Positions 25,696-35,334 of a DNA stretch of 64,000 nt are shown here, piece by piece. Every line of letters begins with the position of its first letter. The stretch's first letter is position 1. Below the pieces are notes generated by a model. That model searched no databases. It had not been told where the DNA came from and was given only the letters and a program-made list of their open reading frames with translations. Position numbers and translations under genes: made by a program. This DNA comes from Brumimicrobium glaciale (GTDB taxonomy: Bacteria > Bacteroidota > Bacteroidia > Flavobacteriales_D > Crocinitomicaceae), in assembly GCF_004152935.1 (NCBI RefSeq), contig NZ_SETE01000002.1, forward strand, positions 800,494-864,493, written 5' to 3'.

Positions 25696-27834
25696 TCAAT
25701 TCCGTATCACTTTCCCCGTTCCAATAACCCTATTATCGTTGACGATATTATAAAAATACATCCCTTTTTCATTTAACTTAGGCGTTATTTGGGTGCTAAT
25801 TTCATTTAATTCAAAAATCCCTACTTTTCTCCCGTTAATATCATATAACACAAATGACGAACCAACAAGACGTTTTTCAATGTCAACATTTAATTTATCA
25901 TTAAACGGAACTGGGTAAATATTAAACTTAAAATCATTTGTTTTTAGTGAATTTTCAAAGGTACTTAAGTTTACACCATTTGGGTTATAAACTGCTAGAC
26001 CACCTCCTCCAGTTGCCATCCAAACGTTGTCTAGATCATCAAATTCAAAATCATATACTACGCTATGTGGAAGTCCTGAATTCTCAGTTGTCAAGAAATC
26101 CCAATTCGCACCATCAAAACGAGCAACTCCTTCCCTTGTCCCAATCCACAAATCATTCTGATTATCAACTCCTAGAGCTGAAATATTATCAGAGGGTAAA
26201 TTTGAATTTACTGAATTATATGTCGTCCAATTTGTACCATCAAATTTTGCAATACCATAATACATTGTTCCAACCCACAAGTTTCCTAGTTGGTCAAGTT
26301 CCAAATTCCAAATCTGATCTAAAGGACTCCCAGTGCTCGAAGTGGTGTAATTCTCCCAATTGATGCCATCAAACTTAAACAATCCATGATTGTGAGTTCC
26401 CAGCCAAATATTATTTGATGCATCAACAGCAATATCATTTATTAAGGTTTGGGGCATCATTGAATTTGATGCATCATAAACTATCCAATTTAATCCATCA
26501 TATTTCACCAGTCCATAAAACGATGCAAACCACATATTCCCCAAGGAATCGACGGTTGCTGCAGTAACAGAATTTATGGGTACACCCGAGTTTGCTGTAT
26601 TATAAAATGTTGTGTTTCCATTTTCAAGCTTACTTACTCCTCCATGCAGTCCCATCCAAATAATTGAATCATTTTGAATGCTCACCCACCTAGTATTTGA
26701 GTTCTGAAGATAGGTTTCCCATTCATAGTCTTTATAAGACAACAGATAACCATTCGAAGAGTTACTTTCATTATCTATCAACCACAACTTTCTATCAAAA
26801 TCAAGGGCTATATCTTTAATTCTATTTGACGGCAAAGGAGAATTTGAAATATCATGATAAACAGTTGTTGAACCATTAAATTGAATAATCTGTGAGTTAG
26901 GCCACGTTCCAGTGAGCATCCATTTATCTCCGTTGGAAGTAATTTGTAAATTCCCTTGTAAACTGGATGGTAAACTTGAGTTTGTTGAATTATATTCACT
27001 CCAATTTGTTCCATCAAACTTAATCAAACCACCACCTAAACCTGTATCCTCGAGCCAAATAGCCCAGATTTCATCGTTATGAATCATCAACTGCTTAATC
27101 CTACTCCTAGGAAGTGAAGAATTAAAAACAGTATAGGTTATCCAAGTTTGTCCATCAAATTTAGAAATTCCATTATATGATGACAACCATATATTGTCAT
27201 TAGTATCTATTACTATGTCTGTAATTTCATTATTAAGAATCGGTGAATTATTTGTAAGATAGTAGGCAACATTTGTCCCGTCAAAATTTAATAATCCAAG
27301 ATTATAAGATCTCATCCAGATACTTCCATTACTATCAAAAACAAATTCCCCTAGGTAATCTGGCAATGATGTATTGGAAGAATTATAGACATTCCAGTTG
27401 AGTCCATCATACTTTATTAGATTTTTAAGATCTGAAGAAACCATCCAAACATCTCCATTCTCACTCTCTCTAACAAAAGCAACATTAGAATCTGGAATTG
27501 CTGAATTTGAACGGGTGAAACTTGTCCACTGCGTGCCATCAAATTTAGAGATGCCTTTTTCATAGACATCAAACCATAAATTCCCATTTCCTGCCCTGCT
27601 CAGACCGGTTAAATGCACACCTGGCAAATCTGTATTGGAACTTAAATAATGTTTAATTTCGCCTGTAGTTTGATCAATAGTGACTCCACCTCCTTCTGTA
27701 GCCACCCATAATTTATCGCCTGCTTCAGCTAAATCATAAATTTTATCATTGTTCGTAAAATTAGCCCAGTTAGTAGTCTGAGCATTTATCATATTTACAG
27801 TAAAAAACAGGAGTACTAGAATATAATTTTTCAT
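25696..27834 (-). CDS. Two-component-regulator-propeller-like T9SS-secreted protein
   Basis: A 712-residue exported protein. The signal peptide (residues 1-18, ending INAQ) is followed by about 14 repeats of the type NIWLGTHNHGLFKFDGINWENYT, the Reg_prop/two-component-regulator propeller unit with (L/I)W(V/L/I)G near the start and K(F/Y)DG-x-(N/T)W in the middle. The array should fold as one or two beta-propellers. The final ~75 residues are a T9SS type A sorting domain (FNIYPVPFNDKLNVDIE...GTGKVIRN). No membrane segment or kinase domain follows, so it is not a hybrid two-component sensor but a secreted propeller. The target it binds is unknown. Confidence 0.85.
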   Translation of the reverse strand: MKNYILVLLFFTVNMINAQTTNWANFTNNDKIYDLAEAGDKLWVATEGGGVTIDQTTGEIKHYLSSNTDLPGVHLTGLSRAGNGNLWFDVYEKGISKFDGTQWTSFTRSNSAIPDSNVAFVRESENGDVWMVSSDLKNLIKYDGLNWNVYNSSNTSLPDYLGEFVFDSNGSIWMRSYNLGLLNFDGTNVAYYLTNNSPILNNEITDIVIDTNDNIWLSSYNGISKFDGQTWITYTVFNSSLPRSRIKQLMIHNDEIWAIWLEDTGLGGGLIKFDGTNWSEYNSTNSSLPSSLQGNLQITSNGDKWMLTGTWPNSQIIQFNGSTTVYHDISNSPLPSNRIKDIALDFDRKLWLIDNESNSSNGYLLSYKDYEWETYLQNSNTRWVSIQNDSIIWMGLHGGVSKLENGNTTFYNTANSGVPINSVTAATVDSLGNMWFASFYGLVKYDGLNWIVYDASNSMMPQTLINDIAVDASNNIWLGTHNHGLFKFDGINWENYTTSSTGSPLDQIWNLELDQLGNLWVGTMYYGIAKFDGTNWTTYNSVNSNLPSDNISALGVDNQNDLWIGTREGVARFDGANWDFLTTENSGLPHSVVYDFEFDDLDNVWMATGGGGLAVYNPNGVNLSTFENSLKTNDFKFNIYPVPFNDKLNVDIEKRLVGSSFVLYDINGRKVGIFELNEISTQITPKLNEKGMYFYNIVNDNRVIGTGKVIRN

Positions 27835-27948
27835 AGTGCGGGTTTTTAATTCTTTTCTCCATAACGTGGATTTACAGTCCGAGGTTGGAAAATGACACTA
27901 AAAACCTTGCAAGAGTTTCTTTAATAATACTTTTTTTGAGGCGCAGTA

Positions 27949-28908
27949 TTACAACTCCACAAACTCCCAAATAGGATTACCTTTTTCTCCTGTTGCTGAA
28001 TAGAAATCAATAAATCTCATTTTGTAATAAATTCCTTCGTGGTCTTGAATTACGTAAGAAATATTCATATTAATTTCGTAATCATTTCCGACTAATATTT
28101 TCCAACTAAACCCTATTGTGTTTGTATTTTCTGATAATTCCAAACCAGCAACATAGTTTAAATCGATGGCTTCAAAGTCAACTTCTGTAACGACGCTAAC
28201 CTTCGTTTCAATACGATTTGTTAAACATCCTGTCAATAAATAAGGTGTTACAACGGGTTCATAAAACTGGTGAACGTATTGGGTGAAAACGATATCCCAA
28301 TCTTTCGTTTTTGGCGAGACATCTTGTTCAGCATCGCTCATCATGCTGAAATAAGTAAAATTGTATTCGTCTTTCTTAAGAATTGTGCGGGTAGAAGATG
28401 AAGAAGCTTCTAAACTACCAAATTCAAAAGTGTAAGTTGTTGGAGTAACTTCAATGATTTTTAGTTTATAAAATCCAAGAGGGTTTCCTGTGGAAGAATA
28501 ACCCATGTCCAGAATTCTCACAAATCCATCTTCCCAATTTCCAATTCCTGTAGAATCTAAATCCCCAGTTGCATTGTCAAATTTCGGATTCACGATGTAT
28601 CCATCTTTACTCATTACATGTGATAAATTCATTTTATCTGTCGTGTAAACCATCATATTTCTTGCAGTATTGATGATGACATGGCTTCCATTTTCACCTG
28701 TTTCAAATCCGATATCCCAAATGTTTTTAGAATTCTTTCCTGTCATTTGGTTGGTCGAGAAATCAAAGTAAATCTGATATTCGTAGTTTCCTCCCATGCT
28801 GACTTCACCGACTTTAATGTCTCCAGCTTCTCTTTTCGGAACAGGAAGTTCTTCTTTTAAGCATGAACTCAGTAAAACAGCGGTAATTAATAATATTATA
28901 AATCTCAT
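27949..28908 (-). CDS. HmuY-like lipoprotein (putative haem-binding)
   Basis: A 319-residue lipoprotein with lipobox LSSC (Cys16). The mature sequence has HmuY-family features: VSMGGNYEYQIYFDFSTNQ near the N-terminus, then NIWDIGFETGENGSHVIIN, and later KDWDIVFTQYV. In Porphyromonas, HmuY binds haem at the surface and passes it to a TonB receptor. The gene starts 11 bases past the stop of the TonB receptor gene, so the two are co-transcribed, which supports a shared function. The haem ligands cannot be assigned by eye. A second HmuY-like protein, secreted by T9SS, is encoded at 32424. Confidence 0.8.
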   Translation of the reverse strand: MRFIILLITAVLLSSCLKEELPVPKREAGDIKVGEVSMGGNYEYQIYFDFSTNQMTGKNSKNIWDIGFETGENGSHVIINTARNMMVYTTDKMNLSHVMSKDGYIVNPKFDNATGDLDSTGIGNWEDGFVRILDMGYSSTGNPLGFYKLKIIEVTPTTYTFEFGSLEASSSSTRTILKKDEYNFTYFSMMSDAEQDVSPKTKDWDIVFTQYVHQFYEPVVTPYLLTGCLTNRIETKVSVVTEVDFEAIDLNYVAGLELSENTNTIGFSWKILVGNDYEINMNISYVIQDHEGIYYKMRFIDFYSATGEKGNPIWEFVEL

Positions 28909-28919
28909 CTCTTTTAAAT

Positions 28920-31199
28920 TTATTTTGAATTAATGTTAAGTCGAATTCCAAAATGATAAACACGTCCCATTCCAATGCTCACACTTCCAGAACTTACTGA
29001 ATGTGCTCCCTCGCCACTTGCAGAACCAGTGATTGAAGTCACATTGAAAAGGTTTTTAACTCCCATTGTAAATTTTAGTTTTTTGTTCCAAGCAAATTTC
29101 GAAACCGTTAAATCCGCCATGTGATAATCGCTAATTTTAGATTCGTATAATTCTCCGTCTGCATTCATGCGGATATTTGGCAAAACACCTGTGTATTTAT
29201 AGAAAACAGCAGTTTGCAAACCGATTTTCTCCCAATTGTATTGTAAGTTAAATTTCACTTCAGGAGAGAATAGGAAGTCTGTTGAATTTGAATTTTCTTC
29301 TGCCAAATCATTGTATCTCCCAATGTATCCAACTCCAGCACCTGCGGTAATGTTTTTATAATTCAAGTTACTTTCTAATTGAATTCCAGTTGTCGTATAT
29401 CGGTCCAAGTTGAAGTAAGAATATTCCGTTGCTGAAGCTTGTGCCAGCGTGATCAATTGGTGAATATCATTGTAGAATAAAACTGCTTTGTTTTTCAATT
29501 TCACATCTTTTAATTGAATATTTTGATGTAATGACAAGTTGAAATGATTCGCATATTCAGCTTCTAAATCTGGGTTTCCAACAATATTGTGATTGATATC
29601 CACAAAAACATAATGCAATTCCTTTATTGAAGGAGCGCGGAAACCTCTGGCATAAGATGCGCGTAAACTCAATTGTTGTTTATCATTTTGCAACAAATCA
29701 TATTTAATATTTAAAGATGGCGTGACAGGAGAAGTGTATTCGGAATTGTAACCGTATCTAATTCCCGGACGAATAATCAATGATTTAAAAGGCGAATATT
29801 CTGCAGTTGCATAAATCGCATAATCTCCAATCGCTTGTTGTCCATCTAAAATTCTTTCTCCTCGCGCAATTTCATAGAGAATATCATATCCAATTTCATA
29901 ATTTATCTTTTTATTCGACTTGGTTTGAATCAAACTTCCTCGTGAAATAAAACTATGGTATTGTGAAGTATCATGATCACTTGGATTTCCTGAAATTACA
30001 TCAGAAATATCCGTTAAATCTCGAACTTTAGTATTCTTTTGTCTGAAATAGCCATTATAAGCTGCAATAAATGAAAGACGGTAATTGTCTTTGAAACGGT
30101 ATTGGAAATTCGCGCGTTGATTGACTCTATTTGTTTTGTAATAATCATCATAAGCCGCTTGTTGATAAGGCGGACGCGGCATTCCCCGATTTATGATGTT
30201 CTCATTAAAAAGTTGTCCGCTGTAATTAAACAAGGTATTTTTTCTATTGTATCTGTAATTTATTCCTCCAAAAATCTGTTCTTTTGGATTCCATTGCAAC
30301 GAACGTGAACTGTCAGCAATTGGTTTTGGATTGTAATGAAATGCCTCGTGAGAAGGATCCCAACCATCAAAAAAGTATCGACCTCCTTCTAATCGGATCT
30401 GGTGTTTTTTGATTTGCCATCCCAATGAAACAGTGTTGTTCACTTTTCCACTGCTTTCAAAATAGTTGTTGGAATTGACTTCGAATTTCTTTCCTTGATT
30501 TTTTTTCGTGATTATATTAATTGTTCCAGCCAAAGCATCCGTTCCGTAACTCACAGAAAGTGGACCTTCAACAATTTCAATACGTTCGATACTTTCTAAT
30601 GGAATTTGGGATAAATCAATATTTCCGTTTAATCTTCCCGTTAATGGAACTCCATCCACAAGAATTTTAACATTTTCTCCACCAATTCCTTGGAGTTGCA
30701 TGCTACTTCCTAAGATATTATCTTCTCCCAATCGAACATTTAACTCATTGGTCAAAACATCTTTTAAATCTTGGGCAGCCATCGCATCAATCTTTTGACG
30801 ATCGATTACCTTAATATTATGGACTGCTTTCTCTACTAACTGCGATTTGTATTGCGCTGTAATTGCCACTTCATCAAATTGTCGAACAGCAGGAGCCAAA
30901 GCAATTGCTGTATCTTTTGAAATAACCAATCGTTCCAGTTTCTTGGTTTCATAACTCATAAATGAAATGGTCATTGTCAAAGGTTTTTGAGTTAATGCTT
31001 TGTCAATATTCAGTTCACCATTAATTGGAGTCGTAAAGTTGTATGTTTTTTCATTCAATTGAACCGTAATTCTAGCACCAGGAATGGGCTGACTATCTTC
31101 AAGAGAAATCACCGTTATGGTTTGACCAATAACGAATGGTGTAAAAAATAAAAGTAAAACGATTGTATAGAAAGTGCTTTTAAAATTCGCTTTTGTCAT
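28920..31199 (-). CDS. TonB-dependent receptor (probable haem/iron transporter)
   Basis: A 759-residue outer-membrane receptor: signal peptide (about residues 1-25), carboxypeptidase-regulatory-like domain at about 27-105 (LEDSQPIPGARITVQLNEKTYNF), plug at about 115-235 (MQLQGIGGENVKILVDGVPL, IERIEIVEGPLSVSYGTDALAGTINIITKK), then a 22-strand barrel ending HFGIRLNINSK. It imports a ligand across the outer membrane using TonB energy. Co-transcription with HmuY-like genes makes haem the likely ligand. This is inferred: the barrel His pairs that mark haem receptors were not identified. A hairpin at 31246-31278 separates it from the DUF6607 gene upstream. Confidence 0.9.
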   Translation of the reverse strand: MTKANFKSTFYTIVLLLFFTPFVIGQTITVISLEDSQPIPGARITVQLNEKTYNFTTPINGELNIDKALTQKPLTMTISFMSYETKKLERLVISKDTAIALAPAVRQFDEVAITAQYKSQLVEKAVHNIKVIDRQKIDAMAAQDLKDVLTNELNVRLGEDNILGSSMQLQGIGGENVKILVDGVPLTGRLNGNIDLSQIPLESIERIEIVEGPLSVSYGTDALAGTINIITKKNQGKKFEVNSNNYFESSGKVNNTVSLGWQIKKHQIRLEGGRYFFDGWDPSHEAFHYNPKPIADSSRSLQWNPKEQIFGGINYRYNRKNTLFNYSGQLFNENIINRGMPRPPYQQAAYDDYYKTNRVNQRANFQYRFKDNYRLSFIAAYNGYFRQKNTKVRDLTDISDVISGNPSDHDTSQYHSFISRGSLIQTKSNKKINYEIGYDILYEIARGERILDGQQAIGDYAIYATAEYSPFKSLIIRPGIRYGYNSEYTSPVTPSLNIKYDLLQNDKQQLSLRASYARGFRAPSIKELHYVFVDINHNIVGNPDLEAEYANHFNLSLHQNIQLKDVKLKNKAVLFYNDIHQLITLAQASATEYSYFNLDRYTTTGIQLESNLNYKNITAGAGVGYIGRYNDLAEENSNSTDFLFSPEVKFNLQYNWEKIGLQTAVFYKYTGVLPNIRMNADGELYESKISDYHMADLTVSKFAWNKKLKFTMGVKNLFNVTSITGSASGEGAHSVSSGSVSIGMGRVYHFGIRLNINSK

Positions 31200-31245
31200 G
31201 ATAATTTTCTTTTAATAGTCAACCCAGTTTTTTTTGGTGTAAAAC

Positions 31246-31278
31246 CCACCCATTCCGGGCCTTAATCAGAATAGGTGG
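31246..31278 (-). terminator. Hairpin between DUF6607 and TonB receptor genes
   Basis: On the minus strand CCACCTATTC pairs with GAATGGGTGG (ten pairs, one G-T) across a 13-base loop, followed by GTTTT. Its place inside an apparent operon suggests partial termination or mRNA protection that would set the ratio of the genes before and after it. Confidence 0.55.
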
Positions 31279-31300
31279 ATTAAAACAAATTATGAAAAAA

Positions 31301-32218
31301 CTATTTTTGATTTAGGTAAGCCTCGATTATAGATTGAATTTCTTTTTTCGCTTTTGCCTGGTCATAATTGTCACCAGTGTATTCGTCACCCATTCCAAAT
31401 AAGTGCTCATACATTAGTTTTTTATCCACTTTTCTCTCAAATTTCATTGTTTTATTTGCAGCGATTGTTTCTCCCCAGACAGTTCTAACATCAGCCCAAA
31501 ATCTATGATTTTCTTTCCACCAATCGATTGCTGGTTGACAATTGTATTCACCACGAGTGAAAATTTCATGTCCTTTTTCCCAAGTAATAAGTTGATCTTT
31601 TCCGTTTTCGTCACGGTAGATTTTCTCGTTGTCTTGTTCCAAATTCCAACCATTTTTAGTAATTTCCATTCTGCTGTGACGTTTTGTAACATTGTAATCT
31701 TGTCTTACAGATAATTCACGTCTTGGCAATGGTGCATCAGCTGTAGATTCCCAGTAGTTTTTCCCGTCTACATGAACCCAAGTTCCGTACCCTTCATAAC
31801 GTGGACTATCATCAACTTGAAAAACTTTTTGTGTCCAAGTTCCTTTGGCATCTTTCTTAGAAATCTTCTTATTGTTCCAAGTTCTGTCTTTATCGAACAT
31901 CAAAATTGTTTGATTTTCATACAACCAATCTTGGCGCCAGTGCTTCACTATAAAAGTGTCATTTACCACTAAAATATGTTGAAGCGATATGAAATCTGGT
32001 TCATCTTCTATTGCAAAAACATACTCAATTGCGTGCGATGAATAATCATCGTATTTCACATAACCAGTATCTGGTGAGAACGTTTCTGCGAAATCAAAAG
32101 TCACTTTATAACAACCTTCCATTTCTAAAATTGATTTGCGGTCTTGTTGTTTCTTGTCTTTTTGAGTAAAAGCAATTGTGCTTGTTAAAGCTAAAGCAAT
32201 AAAGAGTATTTTTTTCAT
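31301..32218 (-). CDS. DUF6607 family protein, exported
   Basis: A 305-residue protein with a signal peptide (KKILFIALALTSTIAFTQ) and conserved stretches: ILEMEGCYKVTFDFAETFSP, IVKHWRQDWLYEN, GTWTQKVFQVDDSPRYEGYGTWVH, and ADAPLPRREL. I recognise these as DUF6607, a family found beside haem/iron uptake genes. The single Cys in EGCY and the Trp-rich strands recall a lipocalin-like fold, which is inference. It lies between the T9SS HmuY gene and the TonB receptor in the same direction and is probably part of the same operon. The molecular function is unknown. Confidence 0.75.
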   Translation of the reverse strand: MKKILFIALALTSTIAFTQKDKKQQDRKSILEMEGCYKVTFDFAETFSPDTGYVKYDDYSSHAIEYVFAIEDEPDFISLQHILVVNDTFIVKHWRQDWLYENQTILMFDKDRTWNNKKISKKDAKGTWTQKVFQVDDSPRYEGYGTWVHVDGKNYWESTADAPLPRRELSVRQDYNVTKRHSRMEITKNGWNLEQDNEKIYRDENGKDQLITWEKGHEIFTRGEYNCQPAIDWWKENHRFWADVRTVWGETIAANKTMKFERKVDKKLMYEHLFGMGDEYTGDNYDQAKAKKEIQSIIEAYLNQK

Positions 32219-32304
32219 AGTTTATTATTTGTTTTAATTATTTATTAAATGTTTATCGAATACTTCGTAAATCGTTTGCTGTTTTCTTCCAACTCTTTCG
32301 TTGC

Positions 32305-32356
32305 CTTCGACAGGCTCAGCCAACGGATTACCCTTCGGTGACTGAGCCTGTCGAAG
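32305..32356. repeat. Short interspersed inverted repeat (CTTCGACAGGCTCAG), copy 2
   Basis: CTTCGACAGGCTCAG (32305-32319) and CTGAGCCTGTCGAAG (32342-32356) are perfect 15-bp arms around CCAACGGATTACCCTTCGGTGA-like sequence. It lies between the T9SS HmuY and DUF6607 genes and is related to the copy at 17107-17163. Confidence 0.8.
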
Positions 32357-32423
32357 TTCCGACATGGCGCCATGCTAAAGTGATGGGAGAAGTAATTTAC
32401 GAGTAAAGTTCCCGATGCGTATT

Positions 32424-33677
32424 TTATTTAATTATCAATTTCTGATTAAACTGTTGACTTCCAGAACGAACATTTACAATGTAAATCCCGCTTCTAAAAG
32501 AATGTACAGGAACATTTTTTACATCAAAACTAGAATCTCCAACAAATACTTGCTCATACATTATTTGTCCTTCCATGTTCATGATTTGAACTGTTGTAGC
32601 ATTAGAATTCATGTTGTTTAAAATCAAAGAGACATTATTTGTTGCAGGATTTGGATATACAACAACTTCTGATTTTTGAATTCCGTTTTCATCAATTGAT
32701 AACGCGGAAAGCTTCTCTTTTGTGAATACAAAATTTCCGTCTGTATTTCCACTAAAACCAGTAGGAATAACTTTCCAGATGTCTCCAGTTTGCGTTTTCA
32801 CAAAATAAACAACGTCATCTGCTATACTATAACTCATTGTAGAAAATTGAAATTCTTTCCAATCTGCGCCAATAGTACTTATGTCATTAGTGAATGTTTC
32901 TGTTGACCAATCGTTGTAATTGGCAACATCTGAAACGCCATCAATCTGCACTACTTCAGTGTTCGGACCAGCTATAATTCCAGTTAGATTGTATGGTGTT
33001 GGAATAAAACCAGTGTATTTTCCGAAGAATAAATCCCAGTTTTCAATAGTTACAGGTTCGTGGTCAACTGCTGACTCATTTTGAATAGAATAATAGCCAA
33101 ACAATTTGTCTGTATAATCCGCTTTTACAATGGAAGCTCCGATTTCATTTGTTCCATCAATGTTTGCATAAGTAAAGTTGAAAGCTCCATTTGCCATGTT
33201 ATCAATGCGGAGTTTTCTGTAAGAATCATCCATTAATTTGATAATAAAAATTGAATCTCCTGAAATGATGTGTGTATTCATATTGTAAATTCCCCAACCC
33301 ACATCAAAAGGGTCATTTGGGTTGATATTTTGGTCTAATGCACCGTTAAACCAGGTCTTTTCAGAATTGTAAACTGCTGTCCAGTTAAATAAACCAGTTG
33401 TGTCGGCAGTTGCCCAATCGCTAATGTCTCCATTGGGATACGGATAAAGCAATATTCCATTTCCAGAATTTATTCTAATTGATGTTCCGAACCCTGATAA
33501 ATCGAAAGTTAAATCCCAATCTGCAGCTGCTTTTGTTCCTTGATCACCGTTTTCTAAACTGTACCAAGTTTCATTTGCATATCCTGCACCAATACTTACA
33601 GTTTCTGAAACTGATTGTGCGTTTGTAAATTGACTTCCTGCGAAAAGAAGTGACGTAAAAAGTAAATATTTTTTCAT
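32424..33677 (-). CDS. HmuY-like protein with T9SS sorting domain
   Basis: A 417-residue exported protein: signal peptide (about residues 1-20, ending TNAQ), an HmuY-like domain (VSIGAGYANETWYSLENG, AAADWDLTFDLSG, ENWDLFFGKYTGF, TNDISTIGADWKEF) and a T9SS type A sorting domain (VVVYPNPATNNVSLILN, ending NQKLIIK). HmuY proteins are normally lipoproteins; this one should be secreted or surface-attached through T9SS and could scavenge haem outside the cell for the receptor at 28920. It is the first gene of the minus arm and has its own promoter at 33712-33742, overlapped by the operator-like repeats. Confidence 0.8.
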   Translation of the reverse strand: MKKYLLFTSLLFAGSQFTNAQSVSETVSIGAGYANETWYSLENGDQGTKAAADWDLTFDLSGFGTSIRINSGNGILLYPYPNGDISDWATADTTGLFNWTAVYNSEKTWFNGALDQNINPNDPFDVGWGIYNMNTHIISGDSIFIIKLMDDSYRKLRIDNMANGAFNFTYANIDGTNEIGASIVKADYTDKLFGYYSIQNESAVDHEPVTIENWDLFFGKYTGFIPTPYNLTGIIAGPNTEVVQIDGVSDVANYNDWSTETFTNDISTIGADWKEFQFSTMSYSIADDVVYFVKTQTGDIWKVIPTGFSGNTDGNFVFTKEKLSALSIDENGIQKSEVVVYPNPATNNVSLILNNMNSNATTVQIMNMEGQIMYEQVFVGDSSFDVKNVPVHSFRSGIYIVNVRSGSQQFNQKLIIK

Positions 33678-33711
33678 TGTTTTTATTTAGATTAATTATA
33701 AATAACGATTA

Positions 33712-33742
33712 CAAAGGTATAGGCAGGATATTGAAGTGCCAA
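33712..33742 (-). promoter_or_regulatory. Promoter of the minus arm of the haem locus
   Basis: On the minus strand TTG (33742-33740), 20 bases, then TACCTTTG (33719-33712) matches the Bacteroidetes promoter. The ATG is at 33677, about 28 bases after the expected start of transcription. The -33 box overlaps the first operator-like site. Confidence 0.75.
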
Positions 33743-33798
33743 TACCAGAAACTAGGTATTCACTAGGTTTGAGGTCAAAATACCTAGTTCAGGGTATT
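33741..33798. promoter_or_regulatory. Pair of 20-bp palindromic operator-like sites
   Basis: AATACCAGAAACTAGGTATT (33741-33760) and AATACCTAGTTCAGGGTATT (33779-33798) both have the form AATACC-N8-GGTATT. They are also inverted copies of each other at 18 of 20 positions, with centres 38 bp apart. They lie between two divergent promoters of the haem locus. One overlaps the minus -33 box; the other ends 11 bases before the plus -33 box. Binding by a dimeric regulator responding to iron or haem is inferred. Confidence 0.7.
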
Positions 33799-33809
33799 TT
33801 TATAGTTAA

Positions 33810-33841
33810 TTGATTTCGCTCTGATAATTTATCTACTTTTG
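33810..33841 (+). promoter_or_regulatory. Promoter of the plus arm of the haem locus
   Basis: TTG (33810-33812), 21 bases, then TACTTTTG (33834-33841), an exact match to TAnnTTTG. The ATG at 33868 lies 26 bases downstream. Confidence 0.75.
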
Positions 33842-33867
33842 CCTTATTTAGAATTAATCTAATTAGT

Positions 33868-35334
33868 ATGAAGACAATAATATGTACTCTTTTCTTGATC
33901 GGAATTATAAATATAAGCGCTCAAAAAAACGTATTTCTTGAGGGATCATTTTGGAATGAAACAACAACTATAGCGCAAGTCAAAAATGAAATAAAGAACG
34001 GAAACAGTCCAACTGAATTCTCTACTTTTAATTTTGATGCGACGGCTTATGCTATTTTAAACAACACTCCTTTAGCAACAATTCAATTTCTGTTGAATAT
34101 TGAAGGAAATGAAGTAAGTAAAATCACCCATGATGCGAGGAACTACCTCATGTGGGCTGGATATAAAGGGAATTATGAATTGGTGAAAATTCTAATGGAA
34201 TCTGGTTCTGATATTCATATAATTGATGATAAAGGAAACAATCTACAGACTTTCACAGCAATGGGAGGTATTACAGATCGCCGAATCTATGAATTGTATA
34301 AGAAATATGAATTGAAACTTGAAGCGCCCAACCGAGATGGAGGAACTGTAATTCATTATTTGGCACAACAAGCGAACGATATCAAGGCATTTGATTACTT
34401 CATTAATAACGGATTGAATATAATGTCAGTAGACAACGAAGGAAGTTCAGTCTTTCATTATGCTAGCGCGCAAGGGAATATCGAATTGCTTAATCAACTT
34501 ATTGCAGCAGGTTTAGATCCAAAAGCACGCAATGAAAACAATGAAAATGCATTGTTCTTTGCAGCTAAAGGAAAACGCAGGTTTTATAATGACCTTCCTG
34601 TTTTTGAATATTTAATGAAGCTAGGATTAGATACAAAAATGAGCAATAATTCAGAAAATAATTTGCTGCATTATGTGGCATTAGGAAATAAAAGTGCTGA
34701 GGTATTTTCTTATTTAATTAAGCAGAATATTGATGTTCAAAAGATAAATAATGAAGGAAATACGCCTTTAATGAATGCAGCAGAAAGAAATAATACTGTT
34801 GCATTGTCTTCACTTTATGAATTAACGAAGGACAAAGCATTGGTTAACGAAGAAGGATATAGTTTACTGACCTATGCTTTGAGAGCAAGGAATTCAGGAT
34901 TGGCCGAACGTGTTTTGAAAGCAGGTTTAGACTTTGAAATAGTAGATAAATCTGGAGATAATTTAATAACACATTTGGTTGACACCTTTGATGACAAAGA
35001 CAGGGAGTTTTTCGAACATTACTTTATGGTTTTAAATGGAAAGAAAGTAGAAATTCAGAATAAGACAATCCATTTAGCTACAGCTGTTGAAAGCGAATAC
35101 TTAGTAAATATTTTGCTAAAATCTGGTATTAATATTAACGCTAAGAATAAAGATGGAATCACAGCTTTGCAATTGGCTGCTATGAAAGGTAACCATACAG
35201 AATTCCTTAAATTCTTAATCAGTAAAGGAGCTGAAAAAGGTGTGAAAACTGATTTCGATGAAACTGTTTATGATTTGGCTAGAAGTAATGAGCTTTTAGA
35301 AGGTGATTTAGAATTTTTAAAACTACAGAAATGA
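33868..35334 (+). CDS. Exported ankyrin-repeat protein
   Basis: A 488-residue protein with a signal peptide (KTIICTLFLIGIINISAQ) followed by about ten ankyrin repeats, such as EGSSVFHYASAQGNIELLNQLIAAGLDPKARNENNENALFFAA and KDGITALQLAAMKGNHTEFLKFLISKGA. Ankyrin stacks bind other proteins. Export to the periplasm is expected. Its stop overlaps the ATG of the DUF2271 gene by 4 bases (ATGA), so translation is coupled and the three plus-arm genes form an operon divergent from the HmuY/TonB genes. A scaffold or chaperone role in haem handling is a guess from context. Confidence 0.85.
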   Translation: MKTIICTLFLIGIINISAQKNVFLEGSFWNETTTIAQVKNEIKNGNSPTEFSTFNFDATAYAILNNTPLATIQFLLNIEGNEVSKITHDARNYLMWAGYKGNYELVKILMESGSDIHIIDDKGNNLQTFTAMGGITDRRIYELYKKYELKLEAPNRDGGTVIHYLAQQANDIKAFDYFINNGLNIMSVDNEGSSVFHYASAQGNIELLNQLIAAGLDPKARNENNENALFFAAKGKRRFYNDLPVFEYLMKLGLDTKMSNNSENNLLHYVALGNKSAEVFSYLIKQNIDVQKINNEGNTPLMNAAERNNTVALSSLYELTKDKALVNEEGYSLLTYALRARNSGLAERVLKAGLDFEIVDKSGDNLITHLVDTFDDKDREFFEHYFMVLNGKKVEIQNKTIHLATAVESEYLVNILLKSGININAKNKDGITALQLAAMKGNHTEFLKFLISKGAEKGVKTDFDETVYDLARSNELLEGDLEFLKLQK

